From: Phaeosaccion multiseriatum
Lineage: Eukaryota > Ochrophyta, other classes
Direction: 5' to 3'
Length of the DNA stretch: 64,000 bases
NCBI GenBank assembly: GCA_965112735.1
Contig: OZ218955.1
Span: 806,001-870,000, forward strand
Shown here: one piece after another, positions 36,840-48,180 of the stretch
How positions within the stretch are numbered: position 1 is the first letter of the stretch
How the letters are laid out: every line of letters starts with the position of its first letter
Position numbers and translations under genes: made by a program
Notes under the pieces: model-generated
The model's input: only the letters and a program-made list of their open reading frames with translations
Database searches by the model: none
What the model was told of the DNA's origin: nothing

Positions 36840-37157
36840 GTGGTGGGTCCCTTCGTGATCATCCCAGTGATGTCCAGGATAGGCGTGGGGATGGGGATTA
36901 CGCCGCTGCTGCTGCTGCTCCCCCTTCATGTGGCGACTGAAGTGTTCGCGCCAGCTCTCTCTACCCAGCGAGAGAGCGAAAGGCTCTGTCGGCGCTCGGA
37001 CAAGGGTGGCCATCGGGCTTAGTTGAGCTCTGCTGCGCGACTGACTTGGTGAGATGCCGCACGACTGTGCCACCTCGAGGGCCACCCCCAGCGCCTCTGT
37101 GCTGGGAGAGCCCGCTCTTGCAGAGCCCACTCTCGCCCCTGAGCGAGAGCGTCGCAT
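33765..37157 (-). CDS. Acidic, Gln/Glu-rich coiled-coil protein with a frame switch in a GAG tract
   Basis: Exon 1 is 37157-36048 (MRRSRSGAR...NYLHK). Exon 2 starts at 35781 (MAVDLSFLLSDTG) in phase 0 and reads to a long (GAG)n at 34930-34727. The Glu frame turns to Arg after a broken unit near 34815 and stops at 34672. The downstream frame continues Glu, then DCASSEEELGRGKLVSMRSVDEPVHV, to 33963. There a GTAAGTGAG donor overlaps the apparent stop and splices in phase to 33816-33765 (SVERREQ...SSSF). The LLWEELRVPQAERDFILAEF helix in exon 1 recalls the MAP65/PRC1 microtubule bundlers, weakly. Function unknown. The frame switch may be an assembly or read error in the repeat rather than a real mutation. 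Confidence 0.55.
34727..34933. repeat. (CTC)n / (GAG)n tract, about 200 bp
   Basis: An almost perfect trinucleotide run inside the coding region of the acidic protein, broken by one short unit (CTCCTCTCC) near 34815 that shifts the frame. Confidence 0.95.
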
Positions 37158-37263
37158 AAGGCAGCACCACAAAGGAGAAAGAGAAGGGGGAGGAGGAAAA
37201 GAAGACGCAGATGGCAGCCGACGATTCAAAAAGTAACGTTTTTTTTCTTCCCTTTTCCAAAGA
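37158..37263. promoter_or_regulatory. Compact bidirectional promoter
   Basis: 106 bp separate divergent start codons at 37157 (-) and 37264 (+). Confidence 0.5.
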
Positions 37264-38290
37264 ATGGGGTCTGAATGGTCACGACGGCAAGCCACCATCG
37301 ACGATCTCTACAATAAAGATCCGAATGACGTGCAAAGCTGGGTGAGTGAAGGAGAGGAGGAGGACGAGAGAAGAGTTAGACTACTTCTTCCCGCTGCTCA
37401 TCGGCGTTGACCACATGCTTCCCCTCTCCCTGTTTGTTAGGATGTTTCCCACGTGAAGGCTCTGCACAAAGCCTATAAGGTAAGTGAAGGGACAAGAAAG
37501 TGAGAAAGAAGGGGAGAGAGAGGAAAGTGAGATTCGACAAATCAACGATTCCTCTTTGCCCACACAGAGCGGCGGGTACGACTTTGGGTTGGAGAAGGAG
37601 TCTCTCAAGAGCTTGCTGGGGGAGGCACTACCCAAGTCTAAGGACATACTGCCTCTGCTGTGGCGCCAGTATGTATATGTGGGGGAGGACGCGACAGGGA
37701 CCGGAGGACCGGGGCCAGCCTCCCCCCCCGGCGTGCTGTACGCGCTGGAGATGTTTGTGGGCATGGCGGTGCTTTGCAAGGGCATGACGAAGGACAAGGC
37801 CAGGTGGGTATTGGTTGGGAGGGCAGCAAAGTATCGTTCGACAGGCGTCCCTCCCTCTTCTCCTGAAATCCATCGACCCAACTCCCCAACCGCCCCCCGC
37901 CCTCTCCCCCTCTCGCACTCGGATGCCTGTGGACACACCAGGCTTCTATTCGAGATCTTTGACTTTAACAACACCGGCAACCTCACGTACGACGACCTCG
38001 TCGTTGCCATCAGTACCTTTGCTGGCGCCATGCACCTCGCTTTGGGCCCCGAGAAGGCCCTTCTGCTGGACGAAGAGAGCATCGACAAGCTCGCCGACGA
38101 TGCCTACGTCAGCCTAGAGCTCGACTCGTCCGCCAATGTCAGCTTGGACCAGTGGCTGGAGTGGCTAGGGGGTGCCAAGGGGATGCAGCTCGAGGTGGAC
38201 AAGACTGTGGAGCTCCCCGTGATGCTCAAGAGGTTCAAAATGACCGGTGCAAGTGCTGCAACTAGCAGCGAAACTGAAACTGAAAACTGA
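37264..38290 (+). CDS. EF-hand calcium-binding protein
   Basis: Exons 37264-37341, 37441-37479, 37568-37803 and 37942-38290, phases 0, 0 and 2; 233 aa. One good EF-hand lies at residues 121-140: LFEIFDFNNTGNLTYDDLV, with ligands D125, N127, T129, N131 and position-12 D136. A second, degenerate hand follows (LELDSSANVSLDQWLEWL). The N-terminal half is helical (MFVGMAVLCKGMTKDKARLLFEIFD), as in neuronal-calcium-sensor or calaxin-like proteins, where the first hands are often degenerate. A calcium sensor role is inferred; the target is unknown. Exon 2 is only 39 nt. The gene ends in a short SETETEN tail. Confidence 0.8.
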
Positions 38291-38457
38291 AAGCAGAGCT
38301 GAGCGCTTGTCTTCAGGATTTCAGTGTGCCCCGGAGGGCCGAGGGGGGGCGATTATCTGCTCCCCCCTGATCCCCTTTTGCCTATCGCGCGCGTGGCTCC
38401 CTGCGCGTTCGCAGCCAAGGTCTCTTCTTGATCCCCTCTCCCTCTCTCTCCGGCTTC
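38291..38457. other. 3' flank of the EF-hand gene
   Basis: Runs up to the inverted-repeat arm; only CT-rich sequence is seen. Confidence 0.4.
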
Positions 38458-38586
38458 AGAGAGGGAGGTTTGGAGTGGGCCGCCGAGTCATTTGCAAGCA
38501 AGGCCCTGCTGTCCTCGGTACATGGGTCCATCCGCCACGAGAGGCCGGGAGGGGGGAGCGCTGTGTTGCTTGTTGACTGATTGGTT
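38458..38586 (+). repeat. Inverted repeat, left arm
   Basis: Matches the reverse complement of 40146-40281. The core AAGGCCCTGCTGTCCTCGGTACATGGGTCC...GTGTTGCTTGTTGA (about 80 bp) is essentially identical, and the outer GAGAGGGAGGTTTGGAG...GGCCGCCGAGTC block is nearly so. The arms enclose about 1.56 kb. Confidence 0.85.
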
Positions 38587-39403
38587 ATCACTCGTCGAGG
38601 TGGGTGCGGGCGGTGCTTGTAGTTTGTGCAGCTGCTTCCAGTCCCAGTGCGAGAGGAGACGCCCTGACCTATGAAGCTTCCCTTCTTCCCCACCCCGCCA
38701 CCCCACCGCTGACCACTGTCCTCGACCTACATGAAGAGGTGAACGGCTAGCTAAGGCCGCTCCAGGTCTCTGGCATCGCTCGGGATGGTGCATCATTCCT
38801 TGCCTTCCCCAGCCTCGGGAGGGGCCGGAGCTCAATCTCCCACATCCAAAGGAAGGGCAGGCCCAGGGCAGCAGGCAGGGAGGCAGGGAGGGAGGGGGAA
38901 GACAAGATGCCTGACTGCTGTCGTAGGCCTTGGGAAGGAGCAGACGATGGGGAGGGAGGGGGAGGGCCAAAGGAAAGGACGCTTTGTCCAAAGCGAGGAC
39001 GGCGACAGTCCCTCGCACTGCCCAAGGCTGAAGCCAGTCTGTTGGTCAGTCGCACACTCAGTAAAGTCAGTCCGCGTTGGCATCCCTCCTGGCCAAGGGT
39101 AGAGGAGGGAGGGAGGGAGGGAGGGAGGGAGGGAGGGAGGGAGGGAGTGTCCTTCCCCTCAGTCGCGCACGAGATGGACTTGCCTTTGGGGGGGAATCAT
39201 CTGATCAACTGACGTGGCTCCACGAGCTGAGGGTTGAGCCTGAAGAATGGTACAGTACCACGTGGAGAATCTTGATGAGTGGTTGCTTTATTTTATTTGC
39301 CCGAGCGCATTGCGAGCGCCTGCAAGCCGTTCAGCAGTGAAGTGGTGGCTCCCTTTCCATTATATCAGCTATACTATTCGTCTCCACAGTCTACTTTTGT
39401 GCA

Positions 39404-39970
39404 TCTCCTTCAGCTAGTCAATGGCCTTTCTCGACACTTCAACAACGGTGCGATTTTTGCGGGTGGCAAGGCACAGCAGGTTGAGAAGGCGCTGGACTTA
39501 CTGAAGGAGATGCAAAAGTAAGGGCTAAAGCCCAATGCTTTCTCGTACAACGCTGTGATCAACCCTTGTGGCAAACCACCCACTGCAGTACGGATGGCGC
39601 TTGACTTGCTGAAGGACGAGATGCAGAGGCAGGACTTCCATTCAATGACTTATCGTACACAACTTGAACTGGCTGGGTTTTGGGGTGTCAGGCATCACCC
39701 CCGATGAAGTGTCGTACGGCTCTATGACTTCTGCCTATTGCAACGCGGGGGTTGGAGAGCACGAGAAGGCCATTGGCTTGCTGAAGAAGGTGCGCAGGGA
39801 AGGCCTTCAACCCGATGGCAGCTCATACAACTTGTGCCATTTCTGCGTGTACCAAGGCGGGCGCCCATGAGAATGCACTTGCCTTGCTGGAGGAGATACG
39901 GCTATAAAGGCTTCAGCCCGATGTATTCAGGTACTTTTCGAACAGCCAAGGCAAGGAAGAACAAGAGATG
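39404..39970 (+). pseudogene. Broken pentatricopeptide-repeat (PPR) gene
   Basis: Reading across frames gives PPR units: VEKALDLLKEMQ then stop, GLKPNAFSYNAVINPCGK, VRMALDLLKDEMQ, GVSGITPDEVSYGSMTSAYCNAG, HEKAIGLLKKVRREGLQPDGSSYNLC, and ENALALLEEIRL. PPR proteins bind organellar RNA. Here a TAA interrupts the first unit (about 39519), another stop follows the last, and at least two frameshifts separate the pieces, so it cannot make a full protein. It lies inside the inverted repeat, so it may have been carried or duplicated with it. Confidence 0.8.
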
Positions 39971-40145
39971 AGGGTCAACCCCAGCCCCCTCGTCTTCGTT
40001 GACTTCCAGCAGCGAAATCATCATGTCATACTGAATGTCATTTTGGAAACCTTCCACGTCGTAAGTATATCCAAAGACATGTCGGTAAGACCACCCGAGC
40101 GTGTGTGTTTGCTTCTGTCCATTTGTCCTACCTCGAAAAGGGACG

Positions 40146-40281
40146 ACCAACCGATCAACAAGCAACACAGCGCTCCCCCCCTCCCGGCCTCTCGTGGCGG
40201 ATGGACCCATGTACCGAGGACAGCAGGGCCTTGCGGACGACTGCGACGACGACTCGGCGGCCCTCTCCAAACCTCCCTCTC
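40146..40281 (-). repeat. Inverted repeat, right arm
   Basis: Reverse-complement partner of 38458-38586; differs mainly by a CGTCGTCGCAGTCGTC insertion against TTTGCAAG in the left arm. Confidence 0.85.
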
Positions 40282-40590
40282 TCTAAAATGAGCTGGAGCA
40301 TGTACTGTTGCTGACCTCCCGCCTAAATTTCGATGTCCACTCCTCCTCGTTTTCCCTCCCGGCATGTCCCGACTGGGAAATGGGTGATGGCCATGGCCAT
40401 GACCACTTCCAACAGTAGCAGCAGTACGACCAGCAGGAAGAATCGATTGAAACTGACTTAGGGACGCTTTTTCCTTGTGTCTCTAATGAAAAGTGAAGGC
40501 ACACAAGCATGCGTCTATCGGTCCCTTGATTGGTATCGTACCGTATCACCCTTTGGTAGCGCACTGAGGTCTACTTCGATGCACTGCAAA

Positions 40591-43500
40591 CTACTTGAAG
40601 GCGTCGATGAAGCTGTCCAGCTCGAGTGTGTGCCCTCCCTTGGCCGTCCCGAGGGGCACATGGTCGGGACGGAGAATGTCCACTATCAGCACCACGCGCT
40701 CTCCCGCCTGCCGCCCGTATGCCTTTTGCTGGCATTGGCCCTGGCCTTGACCCATGCAAGAGGAGTCTGGGGTCTCGTTGAAGGCGCGGTGCAGCTTAGA
40801 GTCGTCGAACACGAGCCACTCCTGCGGCCCAGCGTGGTGGGGGATGGTAGTGGATGGATGTAAGGAGAGAGGGGAGTGGTGGGAAGGAAGAAGGCCGCCG
40901 GGGGGTGGCAGTGGATGGATGGATGGACGGATGGAGGGAGGGAGGGAGGGAGGGGAGGGAAGGAGAGGGAAGGAAGAAGGCCGCCGGGGGATGGCAGTGG
41001 ATGGAGGGATGGGAGATGGAAGGCCGTGTGTGAGATTTGTGCAATACAGACATGCTGCTCATCCCTTTCTCTTCCCATGTACCTTCTCTCTGTGGAGCCT
41101 GTACTCGCCGTTGACCCACAAGCCGCAGTGATCTCCGGGGGGCACGATGAGGGGCAAGTGGCACCTCAGCACATGGTTGGCCAGCGAAGACCAGCCTCTG
41201 AAGAGTCAAAACAAGACATGCACGAAACAAGAAACGAAAATGAAAACGAAACGAAACAAGCACCACAACAAACGAACAAACAAACAAACAAGCAGGGAAT
41301 TGGTCAGGTAGGGGCGTGTGTATGAATGGGATGTGTATGAGCAGTTACGAGGGAGGGGCCTTGGCATCTACAATGTGAATGTCGCTTCCGTGAATACATT
41401 TATGCTTAAACGTCTGCCCCACAAGATGCGTGTACTTGGATGGAGAGAGGGACACACGAGGACTCAACAGAGGTGCACGCACGCACACACGTGCACGCGC
41501 ACACACACACGCACACACACAGAGAGACACACACACACTCAGTCATGTACCCCAGAAAAGGGGATGACGCACTCTCTAGCGCGAGCGGATCAGCCCCCCT
41601 CCCCCCTCCCTCCCCTGCCCTCCAAATGTTATCGGGAAATTTCTTTCCCCAATTCGTAACCGCCTATCATCCCGCTTTGTACGTAAGCTTGCATGCATAC
41701 ACACACATACATACTTACATACATGCATGCATACATTCATACATACATACATACATACATGCATACATACATACATACATACATACATACATACATACAT
41801 ACATACATACATGCATGCATACATTCATACATACATACACAGACCGTACCTGTGTCCGGAGATACGTGTGTTGGTGCCCAGCCTGGAGAAGAGGGCGGTT
41901 CTGACACCCGGTATGTCTCTGAGCAGCGCCGCTGTGGCGGGGCACCTTTCACAGCACTTGCCTATCCAAGTGGTCTTGGAGGGATCGTAGGCAGGGAAGG
42001 TGTGTACCTGGTGTCAGCGAGGGCAGGAGGGAGGTATATAAGGGGGTGGTGGAATGGGAGAGGGAGGGGGAGGGGTGTGTGAGAGAGGGGGTGAGGTAGG
42101 GGGAGGAAAGAGAGAAGAGGGAGATGGGGAGAGAGAGACAACAGAGAGATGGGGAGAGACGGAGCAAGGGGGTCAGGGGTGGGGAGAAGAGAAGAGGGAA
42201 AGGGACTTAGACAGAACAACACAAAAGCGCCATGCAGTACTTCGGGGAAGGCAAGACTGAGAGACTGAGCGAAGGAGCGAGAGAGGGAGAGAGGGAGGGA
42301 GGGGAAGGGGCGGTGACGACAACTGTTAAGCACGACGGGGCGGCCATCATGGTCGAGCAGAGTCGAGCAGCACAGAGTAGTGAGTGACAACAGCAAGTGG
42401 TAGAGGAGAGCGGCGCAGAGCACAGCAGAGCAGTGACAAGAGCACTCACAAATGGGAACACCTTCCAGTCCTCGTTTCCTCCGTCCTTGTAGTGGCTCTC
42501 CGGCCAAGGTTTCCAGTCCGCGATGTCTATCGCCTCTCTCTGCACAGCCTCGATGTTGGCGAGGAGCTTGGAAAGGAAGGGAAACAGTGGCTCCCAGGAG
42601 TAGAAGCTCGGAGCCACCATAGCTGGGATATAGGGGGGGGGGGGGGGGGAGGCGGGCACAGGATGTGACACGATAGGAATGGGGAGAGGAGGTGGAGAAG
42701 GGCAATGGGGGAGAAAGTAAGAGGAGGAGGCAGGGTCATGATGTCGATCAGAGTACATCAATCATGGAGGATGGAGGGAAACAGCTGGCCCACACGCGAG
42801 CAAGCTAGCGGTCATGGTCAAAGGATCGCTCCTCTTCCCCCCTGGTAACAAGCGACCTCCTCCTCCTCATCATCATCATCCTCCTCCTCCTCCTCCTCCT
42901 CCTCCTCCTCCTCCAGGAAGCCAACGATTGAGTAGAGTACACGCTGCTGCTGCTGAGGTGTATCTCTTACAGCTACTGCTGTTGCTACTGCTGTTGCTAC
43001 TGGTGTTGCTACTGCTGTAGCTACTGGTGTTGCTACTGGTGTTGCTACTGGTGTTGCTACTGCTGTTGCTGGCCCGTCTAGAGTGCACCCCCCTCTGTCC
43101 TTACCTGCTTGGAGGAGAGTCTCTCTCGGCAGCTGCAGGTGCTCACAGAGCCGCCTGCCCCCCCCTAACTGCTGCTGCTGCCCTACGCCCCTGCTGCATG
43201 AATAGCACGCCAGATTTGAGGCCTTCACAGAAGCAGCCCCCTGATAGGACGAACGATACTCTCGCGTCTCTCCTCTCTCTACCGTATCACCACTCTGCCC
43301 CCCTGCATCGCCGGGCTGCCCCTCCTTCTCCTTCTCCTCCTCCGGCGGCGATTGCTGTAGCCTGGCGTCGCCTAGAGCCCTCAGCACGTACAGCACGTAC
43401 ACGGGCTCCCCTTCCACCCCCCCGGGCTTATCATCGTCCTCCTGCCCCTCCCGACCGCCTTGCTCTACCAGCGTCATGCCTCCCTGTTTTGCCGTCAACT

Positions 43501-44863
43501 GTTCCATCTCATGAGATCCGGGGGGGGCAGGAAGCCCTGGCAGGTCATCGACTGCACATCCGCTGCTGGTGCTGCTGGTGCTGCTGGTGCTGCTGGTGCT
43601 GCTACTATTACTACTACCAATACTACTACTGCTGTTGTTACCGCTGTTGTTGCTGCTTCTGCTACTAGTGCTACTACTTCGGAGGCAGTGGGAGACCAGG
43701 TCATTCTGCCATCGCAAGAGCTTGCTGCGAGGAATGCCGAGCGGCGTCGCCGCCGAGCGCTCTTCGAAGCCGGCCTAGAGTGGACGGAGGGACATACAAA
43801 GGACGGAAGACGATGGGAAACTTGGTGATGAAATAGGGGGACAGAGGGACTGACGAAGGATGGGATGAGAGAGACGCAAGTGGAGGGAGAAAGGCGGTGA
43901 AAGTCCCGCACACGTATGGGTAAAACACCCTCCCTCCATCTCCCCCCTCCCCCTTCCCTTCCTTCCCTCCTCCGCTATGTGCCTCCCTCCTCGCTTCACT
44001 GACGTACCAGCTCCAGCGATTTTTCATCCGCAAGGGGTGTATGGTCGGGCGATATGCACAGGAGCAGCCCCCCCCTCCTCAAGCTTCGACGGACTTCCTC
44101 GTAGGCAAACCCCACGTCATCGCCAGAGTCATCCCACACCACCAATACGTCCAGACACCCATCACGCACGGGCACTCCATTGAGTTTTCGCGCGTTTACA
44201 ACCTGGCCTTTCCTCCTTTCTGCTGGGCATGTCGTCGTGTCCGATGCTTGCCCGCTCGCGCCACTCCCATCAGAAGATATGGCGCTACGACCGGGCCTAG
44301 CACGGTGCTGGGGAGACATCGTCTGGAGAAACCCCATGCGGTAGCCGCTTGTCGTGGGCGGCTCTCCTCCTGCCAACAGGGTGGGAGGGACTTTCACAGC
44401 CAGGAGAATGTGCTGGATGACCTCTGCTGAGACACCCCCAGTGAACCACTGAGAAGGAGGAGAGCAGAAGAGAGACCAGAGCAGGAGAAGATACACCAAT
44501 GCGATAAGAAACAGCAACTTTAATAGCAGCGAGGCCAATAGAGCGAACGCTTACTGCCTCACCTCTCCTCCCCCCTCCTTCCCTCTCCCCTAATAGACTG
44601 CCACGGTACCTCCTTCAAGCCGCCCATATAGAAGCGGTAGGTAGGGCATGCCACTAATGCTGCCGCTGCTTCCTCCTCCGCGTGTCTGTCGGCTTCTTCG
44701 AGCGCACCTTGCTGCCCGACTGAGGATAAGGGAATGGAAGAGGCAGGGGGAAAAAATAAACACGGGGGATAAGAGAGAAGTGGGGGGACAGTCAAGAGCA
44801 CACATGGGCCTAACCTTCTCCATGCTTCCCCGCCTTCCCCTTCTCTCTCCCCCTCTTCTTCAT
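40591..44863 (-). CDS. Methyltransferase-like domain fused to aspartyl/asparaginyl beta-hydroxylase
   Basis: Eight exons in coding order: 44863-44815, 44719-44610, 44448-44008, 43774-43105, 42622-42450, 42007-41850, 41197-41083, 40821-40591; 648 aa with phases 1, 0, 0, 1, 0, 2, 0. Residues 54-423 resemble the C-terminal half of a SAM methyltransferase: GCLDVLVVWDD, VRRSLRRGGLLLCIS, then PVYVLYVLRALGD after a Ser run; motif I is not evident. Residues 424-648 are an AspH domain: EDWKVFPF, FSRLGTNTRISGHRGWSSLANHVLRCHLPL, LVFDDSKLHRAFNE, ERVVLIVDILRPD. Iron ligands would be H533 and H583 and the 2-oxoglutarate Arg R614. The domain hydroxylates Asp/Asn residues in known members; a 20-residue Gln/Gly loop at 592-612 is extra. 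No signal peptide is visible. The exon 4-5 junction that makes the fusion rests on phase and splice sites only. Confidence 0.75.
40842..41004 (-). repeat. Acceptor-side CCATCCACTGCCATCC elements, three copies
   Basis: Copies at 40842-40857 (CTACC variant), 40903-40918 and 40989-41004 fill the last intron of the AspH fusion gene. Confidence 0.7.
41693..41847. repeat. (ACAT)n microsatellite in AspH-fusion intron 6
   Basis: Long run of CATA units with occasional GCATGC changes, next to the donor of exon 6. Confidence 0.9.
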
Positions 44864-44996
44864 ATTTTGCGGATCGCTCGTCTCTGACCATCTGTGAGTC
44901 CCGAGAACTGAAGCACCACATCCATGGAAATCCTTTGTTTTCCCCCGGGGTCCACTTCCTGAGGCCAGAGAGCTGGCGCAGAGCTACACAGAAGGA
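44864..44996. promoter_or_regulatory. Compact bidirectional promoter
   Basis: 133 bp separate divergent start codons at 44863 (-) and 44997 (+). Confidence 0.5.
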
Positions 44997-47540
44997 ATGG
45001 GCGGCCCTTCTGGTGCTCCGGTGACTGCTCTCACGGTGCTGGAGAGCCTCACCAACCTTCGCAACGAGGTGGAAACAGCCGAGGTTGGTGAAAGACTGGA
45101 ACGAACAAGCTAAGCGCGGCGGAGGTGTTGCTTCTCTCGCTTCTCGCTCTCCCTTACTGTAAGAGTGGTCTCTCTCTGCATTTCTCATAGTCTTATCGCT
45201 GCCGACTTCTTTAGGCAGCTGCTCGCTACTGACGACTTCTGCCCCCGCACTCCTCACCGCCTCTCCCCTACACAACAATCAAGGCCGAAGTCCAGCAGCA
45301 ACACCAGACGGTAGGTGTTTCTTGTAGTGCGTGTGCGAAGACCCTTTGCGAGAAAGGCTCATACGATCAGCCATCTGAGTCTTCCTCTGTTCTTTTCGCT
45401 TCAGTGTGTGGGGATCGCGGGATGTTGTACTACAGACGACGCGAGATGTTGTACCACCGACGAGGCGGGCGTCGGGCTTAGTCGCGTGCGTAGCCTAAGC
45501 TTGTCACTCCCGTGCGTGAACTGTGGTGCCTCTGTTTCCTTAAGAATCAGCAGTTGAAAGACCAATTGGAGCATCTGCGAACAGGCGCAGACCGCCTCCG
45601 CCAGACCATCGTGGAGAGCCGCAGGAGGAAGGTGCGAGGCGGAGTAGGCGGGGAAAGGCAGCGAGCGGTAACACTCACGAGTGGGGAGAGGGAGGGAGGG
45701 AGGGCGGAAGACTGGGTGTGGGCGGAAGACTGAGCGAGCCAACTGCAGGAGCCAGTGCATGCTCTGCATGACCGTGGCGAGGCCTCTGAAGCAGTGACTA
45801 CCGCAAGGGGACCTAATCACGCTGTGGAGGGCTAGGACTGCCTTCCGACCGGCGCCAATTCTTTCCGCCCCCACCCCCACTCACTTACTCCCCTATACGA
45901 CTCACTCAACTCACTGTGCCGTGAACCTTCGTAGGAGGGCTTGCAAGAGCTTGGGGTGGAGGGTTGTGGGGACACCACCCGCGTCGAGCAGCGGAAGGGC
46001 GTCATCGCACGGCAGATCGACGCCATACAGAGCGAGCACAGCGAACGGTTGAGTCACGTCGACGAAATCGTGGACAGGTGGGTGCGTGTGTGTGTGGGGT
46101 TGCTGCGTGGGTGTGTTCGGGACTTGAATGAGCCCCAGCCAAGGCAGGCTTGGTACTGACTAATGACTCCTTTTCACGAGTGCGCCAAGGACACAGTGAC
46201 GCGTTGCCTGGATGGACCAAGGCGGCCACTGCATGCGACACTTAACGCTCGATCTGCCCACCTACCCACTCGCTACACGCGCTGCTCCATCCGCCTCGAT
46301 CTCTCGCGTGCCCTGTGTGACGCTTTCGGGCTGACCTGGGGTGCCTGCAGCTTTGTGGGCAAGGGAGAGACGTTTCGAGCGGGCGCGCAGTCGGCGTGTC
46401 GCAGGCTGGTGAGCAAGCGAGAAAGGCTCATGCTCAAGGAGGCCGCTCTGCACAAGGGCCGGGCCAAGCTCTGCAGTGCGGAGAGCGAGGTCAGCCACGC
46501 ACAGGAGTTTTTGGACGAGGTAAGTGAGTGTGTGTTCGACAGACAGATGCATCGAAGATCACGGGTTCACGTGTGTATGTGTGTATGTGTGTGTGCGTGT
46601 GTGTGCGCGTGGCAATGCTCTGTGCAGGTGCAAGCGGAGCTGATTGCGCGGAAGGTAGAGGCCCGCGAGAGAGCGTCGAAGCTGAGCCGCCTGGACAAGA
46701 GCAGAAGGGCCGCGCAGAGGGAGTGCGAAGACCTTCGGAGAGAGGTGGCGGCCGTGGAAGAGAGCAACGAGGAGCTCAGGGCAGTGGGAGATGCCCTCGC
46801 CAAGGAGAACGCAGGTGAGGATCAGGAGGGCGCGGCTTACGAGGGGCGAACGACTCGGCGAGTGCGTGGGGTAAATCAGTGGCGATCGTTTGCAGTGTCT
46901 CGCGGCTAGCGATACGCACGAATACTCACGCACGCACACACACACGCACGAGAAGCTCTCGCCACATCGTGTTTATTCCTCACGATGCCCTCCCGGACCC
47001 CTCTCTCTCTCGCTGCATTGCCTGGGCCGTCTGGCACACTCCGGGCTGCCGTGCAGTCCTGGCCAACGAGCTGAGGAACCTGGAGAGGGCAGAGGCGAGA
47101 GCGACTCTCGAACGAGGAGGGGGTGTAGCAGGGGTGGAGGGGGAGGAATTGCGGCACCACCAAGAACAGCACCAGGAAGAGCCCCGGCAGCAGCGGCAGC
47201 AGGAGCAGCAGCAGCCGTCTCGCGATAGCTACGAGTCCCTCTCTCCACCCTTGCCGTCACCCTTGTCCTTCTACGACCTCGGAGGAGGAGGCGGCGAGGG
47301 GCTGGAGGATGAGGATGAGGAAGAGCTGGACGACTTCCCAGACGAACAGAGAGAGGACTCCGGCTTCTCTCGGGCAGCTGCCCCCAACACGGCCTTTCCC
47401 ACGCGAGGAGTGGACCCCCCCTCATCCCGCCGCTCGCAGCAGCGCCTGCACGGCAGCGCCACGCAGCACGGCAACCCTTACGGGCAATCGGCTCCCACGG
47501 ATTGGCGCAGAGAGAGTCGCAGCACACCCCTCCCTCGGTC

Positions 47541-47575
<35 letters not shown>

Positions 47576-47610
47576 CCTCGGCTTCTTCGAGGTTCCATCA
47601 CCACCTGTGA
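44997..47610 (+). CDS. Coiled-coil protein of unknown function
   Basis: Seven exons: 44997-45083, 45284-45310, 45545-45631, 45935-46077, 46351-46519, 46628-46814 and 47057-47610, in consistent phase; 417 aa. Exon 2 is only 27 nt (AEVQQQHQT). The first 270 residues are heptad-rich coiled coil: TALTVLESLTNLRNEVE, LKDQLEHLRTGADRLRQTIVE, ARQIDAIQSEHSERLSHVDEIVD, KRERLMLKEAALHKG, LRREVAAVEESNEELRAVGDAL. The C-terminus is disordered with an acidic LEDEDEEELDDF patch and a Gln run at about 47541-47572. No catalytic motif is present. A cytoskeletal or ciliary scaffold is possible but is only a guess. Confidence 0.7.
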
Positions 47611-48092
47611 CAGGGGTAGGGCTGAAGCTCAATCTCCAGCCCTGTTGTTGCTCAGTCAGCATGTTGGAAAAGTACGCCAGTGGCTGAGGTGCGGTCGGCC
47701 GCTCTCCTCGGCCGCTCTTTGCTGAATGGGGGTGAGCAGGGGGGGGGCAGGGAGGGGCGGCAACCTTTGACACGATGCTCGCTCGGGCGGAAAGCGAAGC
47801 GCTGGGAGTGTGGACTGGGCTAGTCTTCTCTCTGGGAAAGAAGGGGAGGGGATTCACCGCTGGCTAGGACACGCCGCACGAGTAGTTAAGGAGGCTTAGG
47901 GATCGCTCTCGCACACATTGTAAATGAACGTACAAGAGAAAACATGTGAGCTTGGTGTTGCTGTGAGCTGAGGGAAAAGCTCCCAGTGTTGGCCGAGATG
48001 AACCTTTTCGGACTTGGGTCTCCCGCCCCCCAAACACCCCCCCCTTGCGAACCCTTCAGTTATTCATCCCATCATTTCCCACCCCTCTTGCT
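47611..48092. other. 3' flank and intergenic sequence
   Basis: No gene is supported. Includes G-runs near 47740 and a C-run near 48037. Confidence 0.4.
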
Positions 48093-48180
48093 TGAGTCCA
48101 TACTTGAGTCCTTCCTTTAATCCTTACTTGAGTCCTTACTTGAGTCCCTGCTTGAGTCTTTGGAGTCCTTGCTTGAGGCC
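48093..48180. repeat. GAGTCCTTACTT tandem repeat
   Basis: About seven 11-12 bp units drift across this stretch and code (minus strand) for Ser-Lys-Asp repeats at the end of the neighbouring frame. Confidence 0.8.

Noticed and set aside
42818-43104. Continuation of AspH-fusion exon 4 to a stop at 42818
   Set aside because: A consensus donor (GCAG|GTAAGG) at 43105 joins in phase to the AspH domain; beyond it only GCTACT and GAG repeats are coded.
44449-44538. Hydrophobic start MASLLLKLLFLIALVYLLLLW for the methyltransferase-like region
   Set aside because: A good acceptor (TTCTCAG|TGG) and in-phase upstream exons indicate this is intron read-through; a signal anchor is possible but less likely.
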